A stretch of DNA of 64,000 bases. Source: Clostridium tagluense. GTDB taxonomy: Bacteria > Bacillota > Clostridia > Clostridiales > Clostridiaceae. Location of the stretch: contig NZ_BHYK01000010.1 of assembly GCF_003865095.1 (NCBI RefSeq), positions 62,001 to 126,000 of the forward strand, written 5' to 3'. The notes below the pieces were generated by a model. That model was not told where the DNA came from and ran no database searches. It saw only the letters and a program-made list of their open reading frames with translations. Below are positions 23,856 to 32,182 of the stretch, in pieces; the stretch's first letter is position 1, and every line of letters begins with the position of its first letter. The translations under genes were made by a program, and so were the position numbers.

Positions 23856-24326
23856 ATGACTAATGAAACCCTTGAACTAATTTGCCGAAATGCCGATATC
23901 TCTGTGGGAACACCAATCGGTGATGTTGGAATTATCCTTGATGTCATTGAAAATACAAAAAACCGTAAATTCCAATACTTGAGAAATGGAGAATTAAGAT
24001 CACATGGTTGGAATTTAAGGTTTAATGGCAAACCTTTACCGAAAGGATGTTTTGGATATCAAGATATAATTATCTTGCTTGAAGATAATATTCCTGTTGG
24101 TATCGTGTTTCCGATGGGTGAAAGTGATTTGCATGTTTTAGTCTTAGAAGAATATCAAGGCAGGGGTATTATGAGTGATTTTATGAGTAGTGGAATCGTT
24201 CATCAACTGAATCCAAGACTTTCGAGTATCTCAACTAATTACTCTCTCGAATTTGAACCAGAAATGTACAGTAAAATGAAGCATCTTGCGTCTAAAGCAG
24301 GATTGGAATTACGCATGTCATCTTAA
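23856..24326 (+). CDS. GNAT-fold acetyltransferase
   Basis: 156 residues. LHVLVLEEYQGRGIMSDFM carries the acetyl-CoA loop (Q-G-R-G-I), and PEMYSKMKHLASKAGLELR is the C-terminal helix region. The N-terminal part (NADISVGTPIGDVGIILDVI) is unlike the RimJ group. The gene is richer in G+C than its neighbours and has no strong ribosome site, so the start is uncertain. A hairpin terminator follows. Probably an acquired gene. Confidence 0.7.
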   Translation: MTNETLELICRNADISVGTPIGDVGIILDVIENTKNRKFQYLRNGELRSHGWNLRFNGKPLPKGCFGYQDIIILLEDNIPVGIVFPMGESDLHVLVLEEYQGRGIMSDFMSSGIVHQLNPRLSSISTNYSLEFEPEMYSKMKHLASKAGLELRMSS

Positions 24327-24341
24327 CTGGGTGTGAATGTC

Positions 24342-24376
24342 AACATATGTAGGCATTTACTGCCTATGTTTATTTT
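24342..24376 (+). terminator. Terminator-like hairpin after the GNAT gene
   Basis: AACATA-TGTAGGCA pairs with TGCCTATGTT around a short loop; TATTTT follows. Confidence 0.5.
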
Positions 24377-24419
24377 CAAAGGCTAACGATATTACTATTA
24401 TAAGCATAATGTGTAAGTC

Positions 24420-24572
24420 GACAAATTCCAATTTGTCTGATTGAATAAAACTAGAATAATGTGTGATTTAGTTAATTCGTATTTTTGAAATTTGTTACAG
24501 AATATGTATATGAGTGTAGATAATAGCCATAGTTTTCAGCTTCCTATTATCCATATAATTGGAAGTTGAAAA
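24420..24572. other. Intergenic stretch with two palindromes
   Basis: GACAAATT-CC-AATTTGTC (24420-24437) is a near-perfect operator-like palindrome. TTTTCAGCTTCC (24533-24544) pairs with GGAAGTTGAAAA (24561-24572), 12 bp with one G-T pair. Neither has a T run. No gene is visible between 24327 and 24700. Confidence 0.4.
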
Positions 24573-24700
24573 ATGAACATAAACACTGAATCTAAATGTT
24601 TATGTGAAAAATGAAAATGGTTATGGAGTTGAAATTATAGACAAATAATTGAAACTTTTTTCAAATGAACATACAGAATATAAATGAAAGGAAGCGTATA

Positions 24701-25189
24701 ATGGATATTAAAATTAGACGAGCATCCATAAAAGATTTAGATGTAGTAACTCAGGTGGAAGTGATTTGTTTTTCAGAGGCAGAAGCAGCTACGAAAGTAT
24801 CATTAGAACAGCGTATTAAGACATTTCCAGAAAGCTTTTTTGTAGCAGAAATAGATGGGGAAATAATTGGTTTTATTAATGGTTGCGTTATCAATGGAAC
24901 TGTTATCTATGATGACCTCTTTAACGATCCTACGCTACATATTCAACAGGGGCATTACCAGACTATTTTTGGGCTTGATGTGATACCCCCTTATCGTAAC
25001 CAGGGAATTGCAGCACAGTTAATGCATTATATGATAGACGTAGCAAGAGGAGCAGGTCGCAAAGGTGTTATTCTAACTTGTAAAGAGGAACTTATTAATT
25101 ATTATAAAAAGTTTGGATACGTAGACAAAGGTATATCAGAATCAGTACATGGTGGAGCAAAATGGTATGATATGATTTTAGAGTTTTAG
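24701..25189 (+). CDS. GNAT N-acetyltransferase
   Basis: 162 residues from the ATG at 24701, which has AAAGGAAG upstream; an in-frame ATG at 24665 adds 12 residues without a ribosome site. LDVIPPYRNQGIAAQLMHYM holds the acetyl-CoA loop (R-N-Q-G-I-A), and CKEELINYYKKFGYVDKG is the typical end. The start resembles arylalkylamine/spermidine-type acetyltransferases (FFVAEIDGEIIGFINGCVIN). The amine substrate is unknown. Confidence 0.85.
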   Translation: MDIKIRRASIKDLDVVTQVEVICFSEAEAATKVSLEQRIKTFPESFFVAEIDGEIIGFINGCVINGTVIYDDLFNDPTLHIQQGHYQTIFGLDVIPPYRNQGIAAQLMHYMIDVARGAGRKGVILTCKEELINYYKKFGYVDKGISESVHGGAKWYDMILEF

Positions 25190-25359
25190 ACATAGATTCA
25201 CAGCAAAATTATTGTTTATATGTCTATGATTTACGCTATATCGATTGGAAGACAAATTCATCACATTAGCTTATGGTGAAAATAACAGTAGCTCTTAAGC
25301 GTAAAAATGATGAAGAATAACAGTGTGTATTAATGTTTAAATTCGGGGAGGTAAATGTT

Positions 25360-25890
25360 GTGGAAATGCTAGTTACTAATAGATTGATATTAAGAGAGTG
25401 GAAAGAAAATGATAGCGCAGATTTATATGAATATGCTAAAAGTAAGTTAGTAGGTCCTAATGCTGGTTGGCCACCACATAAAAATGAGGAAGAAAGTAAA
25501 GAAATAGTAAACATGTTCATTGAAAATAACGATACCTATGCTATAGTTTTAAAGTCAGAAAACAAAGTAATTGGCGCTATAGGCCTTCATAATAGAAAAC
25601 CTGATGAAACACTTTCTCACTTAAAACAAAAAGAAATAGGGTATGTTTTAAATCCTAAATATTGGGGTAATGGGTTTATTCCGGAAGCTGTAAATCACTT
25701 AATTGAGTATGGATTTAATGAATTGAATTTAGATTTAATTTGGTGTGGACACTTTGATTTTAATCATAATTCTAAAAGAGTTAATGAAAAATGTGGATTT
25801 ATATATAGATTTCAAAAAACTGAAAAATTAAAACTATTAGATAACAAGGAAGTTACCACATTATATTACAGTATATTTAAAGGCTTATAA
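25360..25890 (+). CDS. GNAT N-acetyltransferase, RimJ/RimL-like
   Basis: 176 residues from a GTG placed 8 nt after GGGGAGG. An ATG in frame 27 bases earlier lies before that site, and another ATG two codons later is also possible. Conserved blocks: VTNRLILREW, EIGYVLNPKYWGNGFIPEA (acetyl-CoA loop) and HNSKRVNEKCGF. The substrate is unknown. It is the last accessory gene before the core-like segment. Confidence 0.85.
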   Translation: MEMLVTNRLILREWKENDSADLYEYAKSKLVGPNAGWPPHKNEEESKEIVNMFIENNDTYAIVLKSENKVIGAIGLHNRKPDETLSHLKQKEIGYVLNPKYWGNGFIPEAVNHLIEYGFNELNLDLIWCGHFDFNHNSKRVNEKCGFIYRFQKTEKLKLLDNKEVTTLYYSIFKGL

Positions 25891-25952
25891 CTTTGATTTC
25901 TGTATAAAACTGTTCTACATTAGTATTATATATGTTATTATTACTAGGGCAA

Positions 25953-25992
25953 CTTAAATAACTAGGTAGGCTATTAGCCTATTTTATTTAAG
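25953..25992 (+). terminator. Bipartite terminator before ynbB
   Basis: Outer arms CTTAAATAA and TTATTTAAG enclose an inner AGGCTA/TAGCCT hairpin followed by ATTTTATTT. Confidence 0.55.
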
Positions 25993-26055
25993 CTGCTTTA
26001 GGTGTAATTTTAAATACATATATAATAAATTAATGACAAAAGGGGACCTGGAATC

Positions 26056-27336
26056 ATGATAGATATAACAAAAACATACCTTCAAAACAAGTATAAAATA
26101 AGCTCGAAAACCCTAGAACTCTATGATATAGCAATACAAGATGTTCAAAAGGAGTTTGAAATTCTTGATGAAATAAGAGAGTTTAATCAACTCAAGGTTT
26201 TGACAGCATTGCAAGATGAAAGAATTAGCGACGCTCATTTTACAAATTCATCTGGATATGGTTATGGCGATATCGGACGAGATTCATTAGATAAGGTATA
26301 TGCGAGGATTTTTAATTGTGAGAGTGCACTAGTGAGACCACATTTCGTAAATGGAACACATGCAATTGGAGCAGCCTTATTTGGTAATTTAAGACCTAAT
26401 GATACCATGATGTCTGTATGCGGAACACCTTACGATACACTTCTTAATATAATAGGTATAAATCTTACAGAAGATATAGGATCATTAAAAGATTATGGTG
26501 TAAAATATAAGCAATTAGAATTAACCCATGACTCTAAAGTTGATATTGATTTAATGAAAAAGAATCTACTAGAAGATAAGTCAATTAAGCTAATTCATAT
26601 TCAAAGATCCACAGGATATGGATGGAGAAAAGCATTATTAATTTGTGAAATAGAAGAGATTATAAAAGCTGCAAAAGCTATAAATCCAAAGGTTATTTGC
26701 TTTGTAGATAATTGTTATGGCGAATTTATGGACGTTCATGAGCCTACAGATGTAGGTGCAGACTTAGTTGCAGGTTCACTTATAAAAAATATTGGTGGAG
26801 GTATTGCACCTACAGGTGGTTATATTGCAGGTAAAGAAGAATATGTAGTGCAAGCTTCTTATAGATTAACAACTCCTGGAATAGGAGGGGAGTGTGGTTC
26901 TACCTTTGGAGTTATGCGTACTTTATTTCAAGGGTTATTCTTAGCACCTCATGTAGCTATGGAAGCATTGAAGGGTGCTATCTTTTGTGCAAGAATTATG
27001 GAACTTGCAGGCTTTGAAGTTCTTCCTAAATATACGGATAAAAGAAGCGATATAATTCAAGCTATAAAATTTAACAATAAGGAAAAGTTGATTAATTTCT
27101 GTAGGGGTATACAAGAGGGGTCTCCCATTGATTCTTTTGCTCAATGTGAACCTTGGGATATGCCAGGATATGCAGATAAGGTTATAATGGCAGCAGGGGC
27201 ATTTATTCAGGGCTCATCAATAGAATTATCTGCAGATGCACCAATTAGAGAGCCTTATATAGCATATTTACAGGGTGGATTAACCTTTGATCATGCTAAG
27301 ATTGGAATACTAATAGCGCTTTCAAAAGTTATTTAA
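26056..27336 (+). CDS. ynbB: PLP-dependent methionine-gamma-lyase-like protein (YnbB)
   Basis: 426 residues of the YnbB/aluminium-resistance family, fold-type I PLP enzymes related to methionine gamma-lyase. The cofactor lysine is probably K244 in GSLIKNIGGG, and D218 in FVDNCYGEF should contact the pyridine nitrogen. Substrate and role are not firmly known. In many clostridia the gene lies between hfq and lexA; lexA is its convergent neighbour here, which marks this as the boundary of conserved chromosome. AGGGGACC lies upstream of the ATG. Confidence 0.88.
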   Translation: MIDITKTYLQNKYKISSKTLELYDIAIQDVQKEFEILDEIREFNQLKVLTALQDERISDAHFTNSSGYGYGDIGRDSLDKVYARIFNCESALVRPHFVNGTHAIGAALFGNLRPNDTMMSVCGTPYDTLLNIIGINLTEDIGSLKDYGVKYKQLELTHDSKVDIDLMKKNLLEDKSIKLIHIQRSTGYGWRKALLICEIEEIIKAAKAINPKVICFVDNCYGEFMDVHEPTDVGADLVAGSLIKNIGGGIAPTGGYIAGKEEYVVQASYRLTTPGIGGECGSTFGVMRTLFQGLFLAPHVAMEALKGAIFCARIMELAGFEVLPKYTDKRSDIIQAIKFNNKEKLINFCRGIQEGSPIDSFAQCEPWDMPGYADKVIMAAGAFIQGSSIELSADAPIREPYIAYLQGGLTFDHAKIGILIALSKVI

Positions 27337-27411
27337 AATCAAGCTCATATATTAAACTAACTTCACTTTACCTGTTAAATACTTTTGCTAGTTAAGCTGG
27401 TACGGGAATAT

Positions 27412-27449
27412 CAAAAACCTGCAATGATTATATTATTTGCAGGTTTTTG
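27412..27449. terminator. Bidirectional terminator between ynbB and lexA
   Basis: CAAAAACCTGCAA and TTGCAGGTTTTTG form a perfect 13-bp stem with a 12-nt loop. The A and T tracts let it end both convergent transcripts. Confidence 0.85.
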
Positions 27450-27488
27450 TTGTATACAAAATAATATTGAAATGCTTTAGGTGATGAT

Positions 27489-28097
27489 TTAATACTTTCT
27501 GTAAATACCAACAAGTACTCCTAAGATTGCACAGTCATCAACTATAATAGGGGCCATAGTTGAATTTTCAGGTTGAAGTCTTATATGACCCTTTTCCTTG
27601 AAAAATCTTTTTATAGTTGCTTCATTATCAATAAGAGCCACCACTATATCACCATTTTTAGAGGTATTAATTTTCTCAATTATAGCTAGGTCTCCATCTA
27701 ATATACCGGCTTCAATCATACTGCTACCAGAAACTTTAAGCATAAATAATTCATTATTGGTTTTAGTAAAATTTAGTGGAATAGTAAATGTGTCTTCAAC
27801 ATTTTCAACTGCGAGTATTGGTATTCCAGCTGTAATTTTTCCTATAATAGGGATATCTATTAGTTCTTTTCTTGTGACACTATCCTTTAATAATTCAATT
27901 GCGCGAGGCTTGGTAGGGTCTCTACGAATATATCCTTTTTTCTCTAATCTTTCTAAATGGCCATGAACAGTTGAGGTAGATTTTAATCCTACAGCCACGC
28001 ATATTTCTCTTACAGAAGGTGGATATCCTTTTAATTGAACTTGCTCTTTTATGTAGTTATATATTTCGCTTTGTTTATCTTTTTTTTGAGTTAACAT
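27489..28097 (-). CDS. lexA: LexA SOS repressor
   Basis: 202 residues. An N-terminal winged helix ([19 protein letters not shown], about 26-44) binds SOS boxes. The C-terminal latent protease has the Ala90-Gly91 cleavage bond and the Ser126/Lys163 dyad (SGSSM; ATIKR). RecA filaments trigger self-cleavage after DNA damage. I start it at 28097 because GAGAGGTG lies 4 nt upstream; longer in-frame starts precede that site. The promoter carries a matching operator, so the gene is self-regulated. Confidence 0.96.
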   Translation of the reverse strand: MLTQKKDKQSEIYNYIKEQVQLKGYPPSVREICVAVGLKSTSTVHGHLERLEKKGYIRRDPTKPRAIELLKDSVTRKELIDIPIIGKITAGIPILAVENVEDTFTIPLNFTKTNNELFMLKVSGSSMIEAGILDGDLAIIEKINTSKNGDIVVALIDNEATIKRFFKEKGHIRLQPENSTMAPIIVDDCAILGVLVGIYRKY

Positions 28098-28122
28098 AAA
28101 AACACCTCTCATTCGTATTAAA

Positions 28123-28162
28123 ATTATACCATATATATGTAAAAGAATCAAACCTATGTTCG
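28123..28162 (-). promoter_or_regulatory. lexA promoter with LexA operator
   Basis: On the - strand: -35 TTGATT (28146-28151), 17-nt spacer, extended -10 TGGTATAAT (TATAAT at 28123-28128). CGAACATAGGTTTG at 28149-28162 fits the Gram-positive SOS box CGAAC-N4-GTTYG and overlaps the -35, ideal for repression. Confidence 0.8.
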
Positions 28163-28260
28163 TCTTTCAGGCAAAATGTATTAGTGCTTAAAATTCATAT
28201 TTTCTAAATGCTGAAATATAATTAAAATGTATATAATTGAATCTATAAAATAGTTTTTGT

Positions 28261-28289
28261 TTGATTATTGGAGTATTATTTGTTATACT
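28261..28289 (+). promoter_or_regulatory. Promoter of the acidic Cys-rich gene
   Basis: TTGATT (28261-28266), a 17-nt spacer and TATACT (28284-28289), 44 bp before the start codon. Confidence 0.6.
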
Positions 28290-28332
28290 TATCTATTATG
28301 AAGTATTTTAAATTAATGGAGCGTGGTGTTGT

Positions 28333-28821
28333 ATGGCTAAAAATTGTATATTTAATGATAAGAAAATTTGTAGCAATTGTGGGGAATGTGAAGTCTGTGA
28401 ATTGAATTCCAATAAAAAATGTAATAATTGTGGAAAATGCTTAGAACTCGAAGGCTATGATGTTAAAGCCATAAAAATTGATGAAGTTTTTGAGGCCGAA
28501 GAGTTAGAAGAAGAATTGGAAGATGATTTTTATGATAAGGATGTAATTAACTTATCTGAAGTAGAAGAAAATAATAGTGAAAATGAAAATCAAGACCTAT
28601 CAGACTCAGAAGGACTAATTGAATTTGATGAATATAATTCATTGTTAGCAGAGCAAGAACACTCTAACATAGATAAGGATGATTTTATACCTGAAAATGA
28701 GGAAGTTTGGGAATATATAGATGATATAGACGGGATGAAAGACCTTCTTGAAAATGAAGATGATAATTCAGATTTACTTCATGAGGAGTTTCCAGGACTT
28801 ATAAGAGTAAGAAAAATATAA
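28333..28821 (+). CDS. Acidic protein with N-terminal cysteine cluster
   Basis: 162 residues. The first 37 contain nine cysteines in C-x2-C-x2-C-x2-C and C-x2-C-x2-C spacings (CSNCGECEVCELNSNKKC...), suited to zinc or an iron-sulfur cluster. The rest is very acidic, with long runs of Glu and Asp. Proteins of this form are found next to lexA in other clostridia, but I know of no function. Divergent from lexA, with its own promoter. Confidence 0.75.
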   Translation: MAKNCIFNDKKICSNCGECEVCELNSNKKCNNCGKCLELEGYDVKAIKIDEVFEAEELEEELEDDFYDKDVINLSEVEENNSENENQDLSDSEGLIEFDEYNSLLAEQEHSNIDKDDFIPENEEVWEYIDDIDGMKDLLENEDDNSDLLHEEFPGLIRVRKI

Positions 28822-28864
28822 ATATATACTTTTTTTATTATTTAAGAAATATTTTTATGTGCAA

Positions 28865-28915
28865 AAAAAAAGTATATATTACGTATAATGCATTAATAGT
28901 AATATATACTTTTTT
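28865..28915. terminator. Bidirectional terminator with an extra third arm
   Basis: AAAAAAGTATATATTAC and GTAATATATACTTTTTT form a 17-bp stem with a 16-nt loop. It serves the acidic gene (+) and the recombinase gene (-). A further copy of the right arm, AATATATACTTTTTT, lies at 28821-28835 and can pair with the middle arm instead. Confidence 0.8.
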
Positions 28916-28920
28916 CTTTT

Positions 28921-29919
28921 TTATTCATCAGAAAGTGGGTTTGATTTAACTGCATTTCTTAATTTATCATTATCTACGTGAGTATATATTTGGGTAGTAG
29001 ATATATTTTCATGACCTAAAATTTCTTGCAGACTTCTGATATCAACATTACCATACTTATACATAAGAGTAGCAGAGGTATGCCTTAATTTATGAGGAGT
29101 ATATTTATTTTTATTAAGGCCAGCGTTGCCTATATGTTTTTTTACAATCCTTTCTACAGTTCTTTTATTAATTCTGCCAAATTTACCGCTTATAAAAAGG
29201 GCATCTTTATCCTCAGGATGAATTTTTTCTAAATCTGCATTTCTAATAGGTAAATATTTATATATTGCCTTTAATGAAGCCTTATTTAAATAGATGGTTC
29301 TTTCTTTATTTCCTTTTCCAATAATAGATAGGGTATCATTTTTCATATCAGAGATATTTATACTACAAAGCTCCGATAGTCTGAGACCACAATTCAAAAA
29401 GAGTGTAATCATACTATGGTCGCGAATAGAATGTTTGTCTCTAGATGTAGTTGCATCTAGCAGGGTCTTGCTTTCATCTAAGGTTAAGAAAACAGGGCTT
29501 CGCTTGCCTAATTTGGGTGACTCTAGATCTATTGATGGATCTATATTTAGCACTTTGGCTTTAGTGGTTAAATACTTAAATAGGGACTTTATAGATGCAA
29601 TTTTTCTTGCTTTAGCATAGTTTCCATTAGCCCTAGATTTTCCAAGATAGGAGATAAAGGCATATAAGTCCTGTAATGTAAGGGTCTTTAATGTATCTAG
29701 AGTTAAGTCCTTAATACTAATTTCCTCAATGTGCAGAACTTTATCTGAGGGTACTAAGCCTTTATACATTTTCAAAAACTTTAGCAATAATGATAAATCT
29801 GCAGTGTACGCAACAATAGTAGCCACAGAACAGCCTTTAATAGTAGATAAATAATTAAAATAATCATTTAGAAACGCAGGGAGTTCATTGTTATAAATAG
29901 TATTTATATCAGATTTCAT
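28921..29919 (-). CDS. Xer-like tyrosine recombinase
   Basis: 332 residues of the XerC/XerD-type integrase family. An N-terminal SAM-like core-binding domain covers about 1-120. The catalytic domain shows Arg in GLRLSELC, H-x-L-R in HKLRHTSATLM, a further His in LGHENISTTQIY, and the nucleophile Tyr in IYTHV. The likely start is the ATG at 29919, since GGAGGT lies just before it; another ATG 12 bp upstream precedes the site. It is slightly longer than XerC/D (about 300) and has no excisionase or phage genes nearby. A 15-bp-arm palindrome lies 20 bp upstream. Confidence 0.88.
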   Translation of the reverse strand: MKSDINTIYNNELPAFLNDYFNYLSTIKGCSVATIVAYTADLSLLLKFLKMYKGLVPSDKVLHIEEISIKDLTLDTLKTLTLQDLYAFISYLGKSRANGNYAKARKIASIKSLFKYLTTKAKVLNIDPSIDLESPKLGKRSPVFLTLDESKTLLDATTSRDKHSIRDHSMITLFLNCGLRLSELCSINISDMKNDTLSIIGKGNKERTIYLNKASLKAIYKYLPIRNADLEKIHPEDKDALFISGKFGRINKRTVERIVKKHIGNAGLNKNKYTPHKLRHTSATLMYKYGNVDIRSLQEILGHENISTTQIYTHVDNDKLRNAVKSNPLSDE

Positions 29920-29938
29920 AGGTACCTCCAAAATATAT

Positions 29939-29974
29939 AATAATGTCGTGAAACTTACATTTCACGACATTATT
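29939..29974. repeat. loxP/dif-shaped perfect palindrome
   Basis: AATAATGTCGTGAAA (29939-29953), a 6-nt spacer (CTTACA), and TTTCACGACATTATT (29960-29974). The arms are perfectly complementary. The arm and spacer sizes resemble tyrosine-recombinase core sites. It lies immediately upstream of the recombinase start. It could also act as a hairpin in the leader mRNA. Confidence 0.6.
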
Positions 29975-30101
29975 ATTCTACAAGAGGGGGGCAAAATCCT
30001 GCTTATTTTTAAAAATACTTTAATTTATTTTTTTATTATTGTAAATTTATTTATCTTGCAATGTAATCTATATGGTTCCTGTTAAAACTATAGTTAAAAT
30101 T

Positions 30102-30137
30102 AAGAAGCTATCAGTTTTATATCACTGATAGCTTCTT
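30102..30137 (-). terminator. Terminator after purB
   Basis: AAGAAGCTATCAG pairs with CTGATAGCTTCTT, a perfect 13-bp stem with a 10-nt loop. On the - strand TTAATTTT follows. Confidence 0.7.
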
Positions 30138-30186
30138 TAGTCTAATTTCTATTGTTTCTAAACATATGTCATATTCATATCAATGA

Positions 30187-31617
30187 TTATACGTTTATAG
30201 AAGTTTCCACACCGATTGCATCTTTATTTGCTTCTAATATTGGATTTACATATTCCTCTATAAATTCTACAACTTGACTTGGAGCTCTACCTATAAATTT
30301 AATTGGGTCAATTACTGCTAGAATCTCTTCTTTTGACATTTTAAAGCTATCATCATTTATAATTCTGTCTATAAGATCATTATTTAAGCCTTCTTCTTTA
30401 ACGCGTCTTGCTGCAGCCATAGAATGAACTCTAATGCTTTCATGAAGCTCTTGTCTGTCCCCGCCCCTTTTAACTGCTTCCATAAGAATATTTTCTGTAG
30501 CCATAAATGGAAGCTCACTGTTTACATGAGCAGTAATTACTTTTTCATACACTACCATATTTCCTGCTATGTTCATATATAGATTCAATACTCCATCAAG
30601 AGCGAGGAAAGCCTCAGCTACGGATATTCTTTTATTAGCTGAATCATCTAATGTTCTTTCAAACCATTGTGTTGAAGCTGTTATAGCTGGATTTAATGAA
30701 TCTATTATAATATATCTTGCTAGTGAGCTAATTCTCTCAGAACGCATAGGATTTCTCTTATATGCCATTGCAGAGGAGCCGATTTGACTTTTTTCAAAAG
30801 GTTCTTCTACTTCTTTCATACTTTGAAGTAATCTTAAATCATTACTGAATTTATATGCACTTTGAGCTATTTCTGAAAGTGTATTTAATATTATTGAGTC
30901 TACTTTTCTAGAATAAGTTTGACCAGTAACGGGATATGTATTTTCAAAACCCATTTTATTGGCTACAAATTTATCTAAGTCCTTTACTTTTTTATCATCA
31001 TTATCAAATAAATTCATAAAGCTTGCCTGGGTTCCTGTTGTTCCTTTAACCCCTAGTAGCTTAATGTTATCTATTACAAAGTCTAAATTTTCTAGATCCA
31101 TTATTAATTCTTGAATCCATAGAGTTGCTCTTTTACCTACAGTAGTTAATTGAGCTGGTTGTAAATGAGTAAAACCCAAAGTAGGAACATCTTTATACTT
31201 TGTTGCAAATTTCGAAGATTTACTTATTACATTAATTAGTTTCTTTTTAATTAATAATAATGCTTTTTTCATTACAATCAAATCAGTGTTATCCCCTACG
31301 TAGCAACTAGTAGCTCCTAGATGGATAATTCCCTTTGCACCCGGACATTGAACCCCATATGCATATACATGGCTCATTACATCGTGTCTTATCTCTTTTT
31401 CCTTTTCTTCTGCAACTTCATAATTTACATCATCTACAAAAGATCTAAGTTCTTCAACTTGAGCCTGCGTAATATTAACTCCTAGTAACCTTTCGCCTTC
31501 AGCTAGGGCAACCCAAAGCTTTCTCCAAGTTTTAAATTTCATGTCATCTGAAAATAAATAACTCATCTCTTTTGATGCATATCTACTGTTTAACGGTGTA
31601 TTATAAGAATTTCTCAT
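30187..31617 (-). CDS. purB: Adenylosuccinate lyase
   Basis: 476 residues. Cleaves SAICAR and adenylosuccinate in purine synthesis; acts as a homotetramer in the cytosol. The superfamily signature GSSAMAYKRNP contains the catalytic serine loop, and TRGHT-like contacts are represented by SCYVGDNTD and GFTHLQPAQ. The length fits the longer clostridial PurB form. I start at 31617 because GGAGG lies 8 nt upstream; a longer frame begins at 31662. It stands alone, outside a pur operon. Confidence 0.95.
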   Translation of the reverse strand: MRNSYNTPLNSRYASKEMSYLFSDDMKFKTWRKLWVALAEGERLLGVNITQAQVEELRSFVDDVNYEVAEEKEKEIRHDVMSHVYAYGVQCPGAKGIIHLGATSCYVGDNTDLIVMKKALLLIKKKLINVISKSSKFATKYKDVPTLGFTHLQPAQLTTVGKRATLWIQELIMDLENLDFVIDNIKLLGVKGTTGTQASFMNLFDNDDKKVKDLDKFVANKMGFENTYPVTGQTYSRKVDSIILNTLSEIAQSAYKFSNDLRLLQSMKEVEEPFEKSQIGSSAMAYKRNPMRSERISSLARYIIIDSLNPAITASTQWFERTLDDSANKRISVAEAFLALDGVLNLYMNIAGNMVVYEKVITAHVNSELPFMATENILMEAVKRGGDRQELHESIRVHSMAAARRVKEEGLNNDLIDRIINDDSFKMSKEEILAVIDPIKFIGRAPSQVVEFIEEYVNPILEANKDAIGVETSINV

Positions 31618-31864
31618 ATTCTGCCTCCATACGTACATATTAAAATATAAAATAAATTTCATTCATATTATAGCATACAATATCATTAATAGTAATGAAA
31701 ATGTTCGTATATTTCTATTGTACTTTCCGAAATATTTTTTAGTATATAGATTTACCTACTACAACATTATATATGTTTTATACAAATTATTAAATAGTTC
31801 TAAAATAATATATTTCTAATATAATTTAAACAAGTAGAACAATTATAATAGGTTGGGGGTAATT
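31618..31864. other. Divergent promoter region of purB and the DUF378 gene
   Basis: Contains both upstream regions. On the - strand ATATACGAACATT (about 31701-31713) is one base off the PurR box AWWWCCGAACWWT, but the expected paired box is only weakly represented, so purine control is a guess. Confidence 0.3.
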
Positions 31865-32071
31865 ATGTATAAACTTAATATGATAGACAAACTTTCTTTT
31901 ATATTTGTATTGATAGGCGCATTAAACTGGGGGCTTTTAGGATTATTGAATTTCAATCTAGTTAGTTTTATATTTGGATCGGTTCCGTTCCTTGCTAGAG
32001 CAATATATATTTTAGTAGGATTATCCGCTGTAAATATTATTGTTTTCATATTTAGGAATAAAAAAAATTAG
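31865..32071 (+). CDS. DUF378 membrane protein
   Basis: 68 residues from the ATG at 31865, which follows GGGGGT. Two membrane helices are seen (about 7-28 and 42-62), with the family signature GALNWGLLGLLNFNLV between them. DUF378 proteins (Bacillus YuzA) are small and of unknown function. A strong shared terminator follows. Confidence 0.85.
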   Translation: MYKLNMIDKLSFIFVLIGALNWGLLGLLNFNLVSFIFGSVPFLARAIYILVGLSAVNIIVFIFRNKKN

Positions 32072-32117
32072 CTCCTACTTTCTATAATATTATATGTAAT
32101 AGTATAATATTTATAGC

Positions 32118-32151
32118 AAAAAGACTCCATAAATTATTATGGAGTCTTTTT
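32118..32151. terminator. Bidirectional terminator between DUF378 and MATE genes
   Basis: AAAAAGACTCCATAA and TTATGGAGTCTTTTT form a perfect 15-bp stem with a 4-nt loop. Confidence 0.9.
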
Positions 32152-32182
32152 AAGTATTGAGAATAAAGAAGATACAGGTTAG

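Noticed and set aside
27598-27966. Long + strand frame opposite lexA
   Set aside because: It is the mirror of the conserved lexA coding sequence, with no ribosome site. The same applies to other long opposite frames, for example within purB, the symporter and the Ere-like gene.
28921-29919. Integrase as evidence of a prophage
   Set aside because: No capsid, tail, lysis or repressor genes are near; the neighbours are lexA and purB, and the protein is Xer-like.
31701-31735. PurR boxes upstream of purB
   Set aside because: One CGAAC half is a near match, but its partner is poor and I could not confirm the required orientation and spacing.
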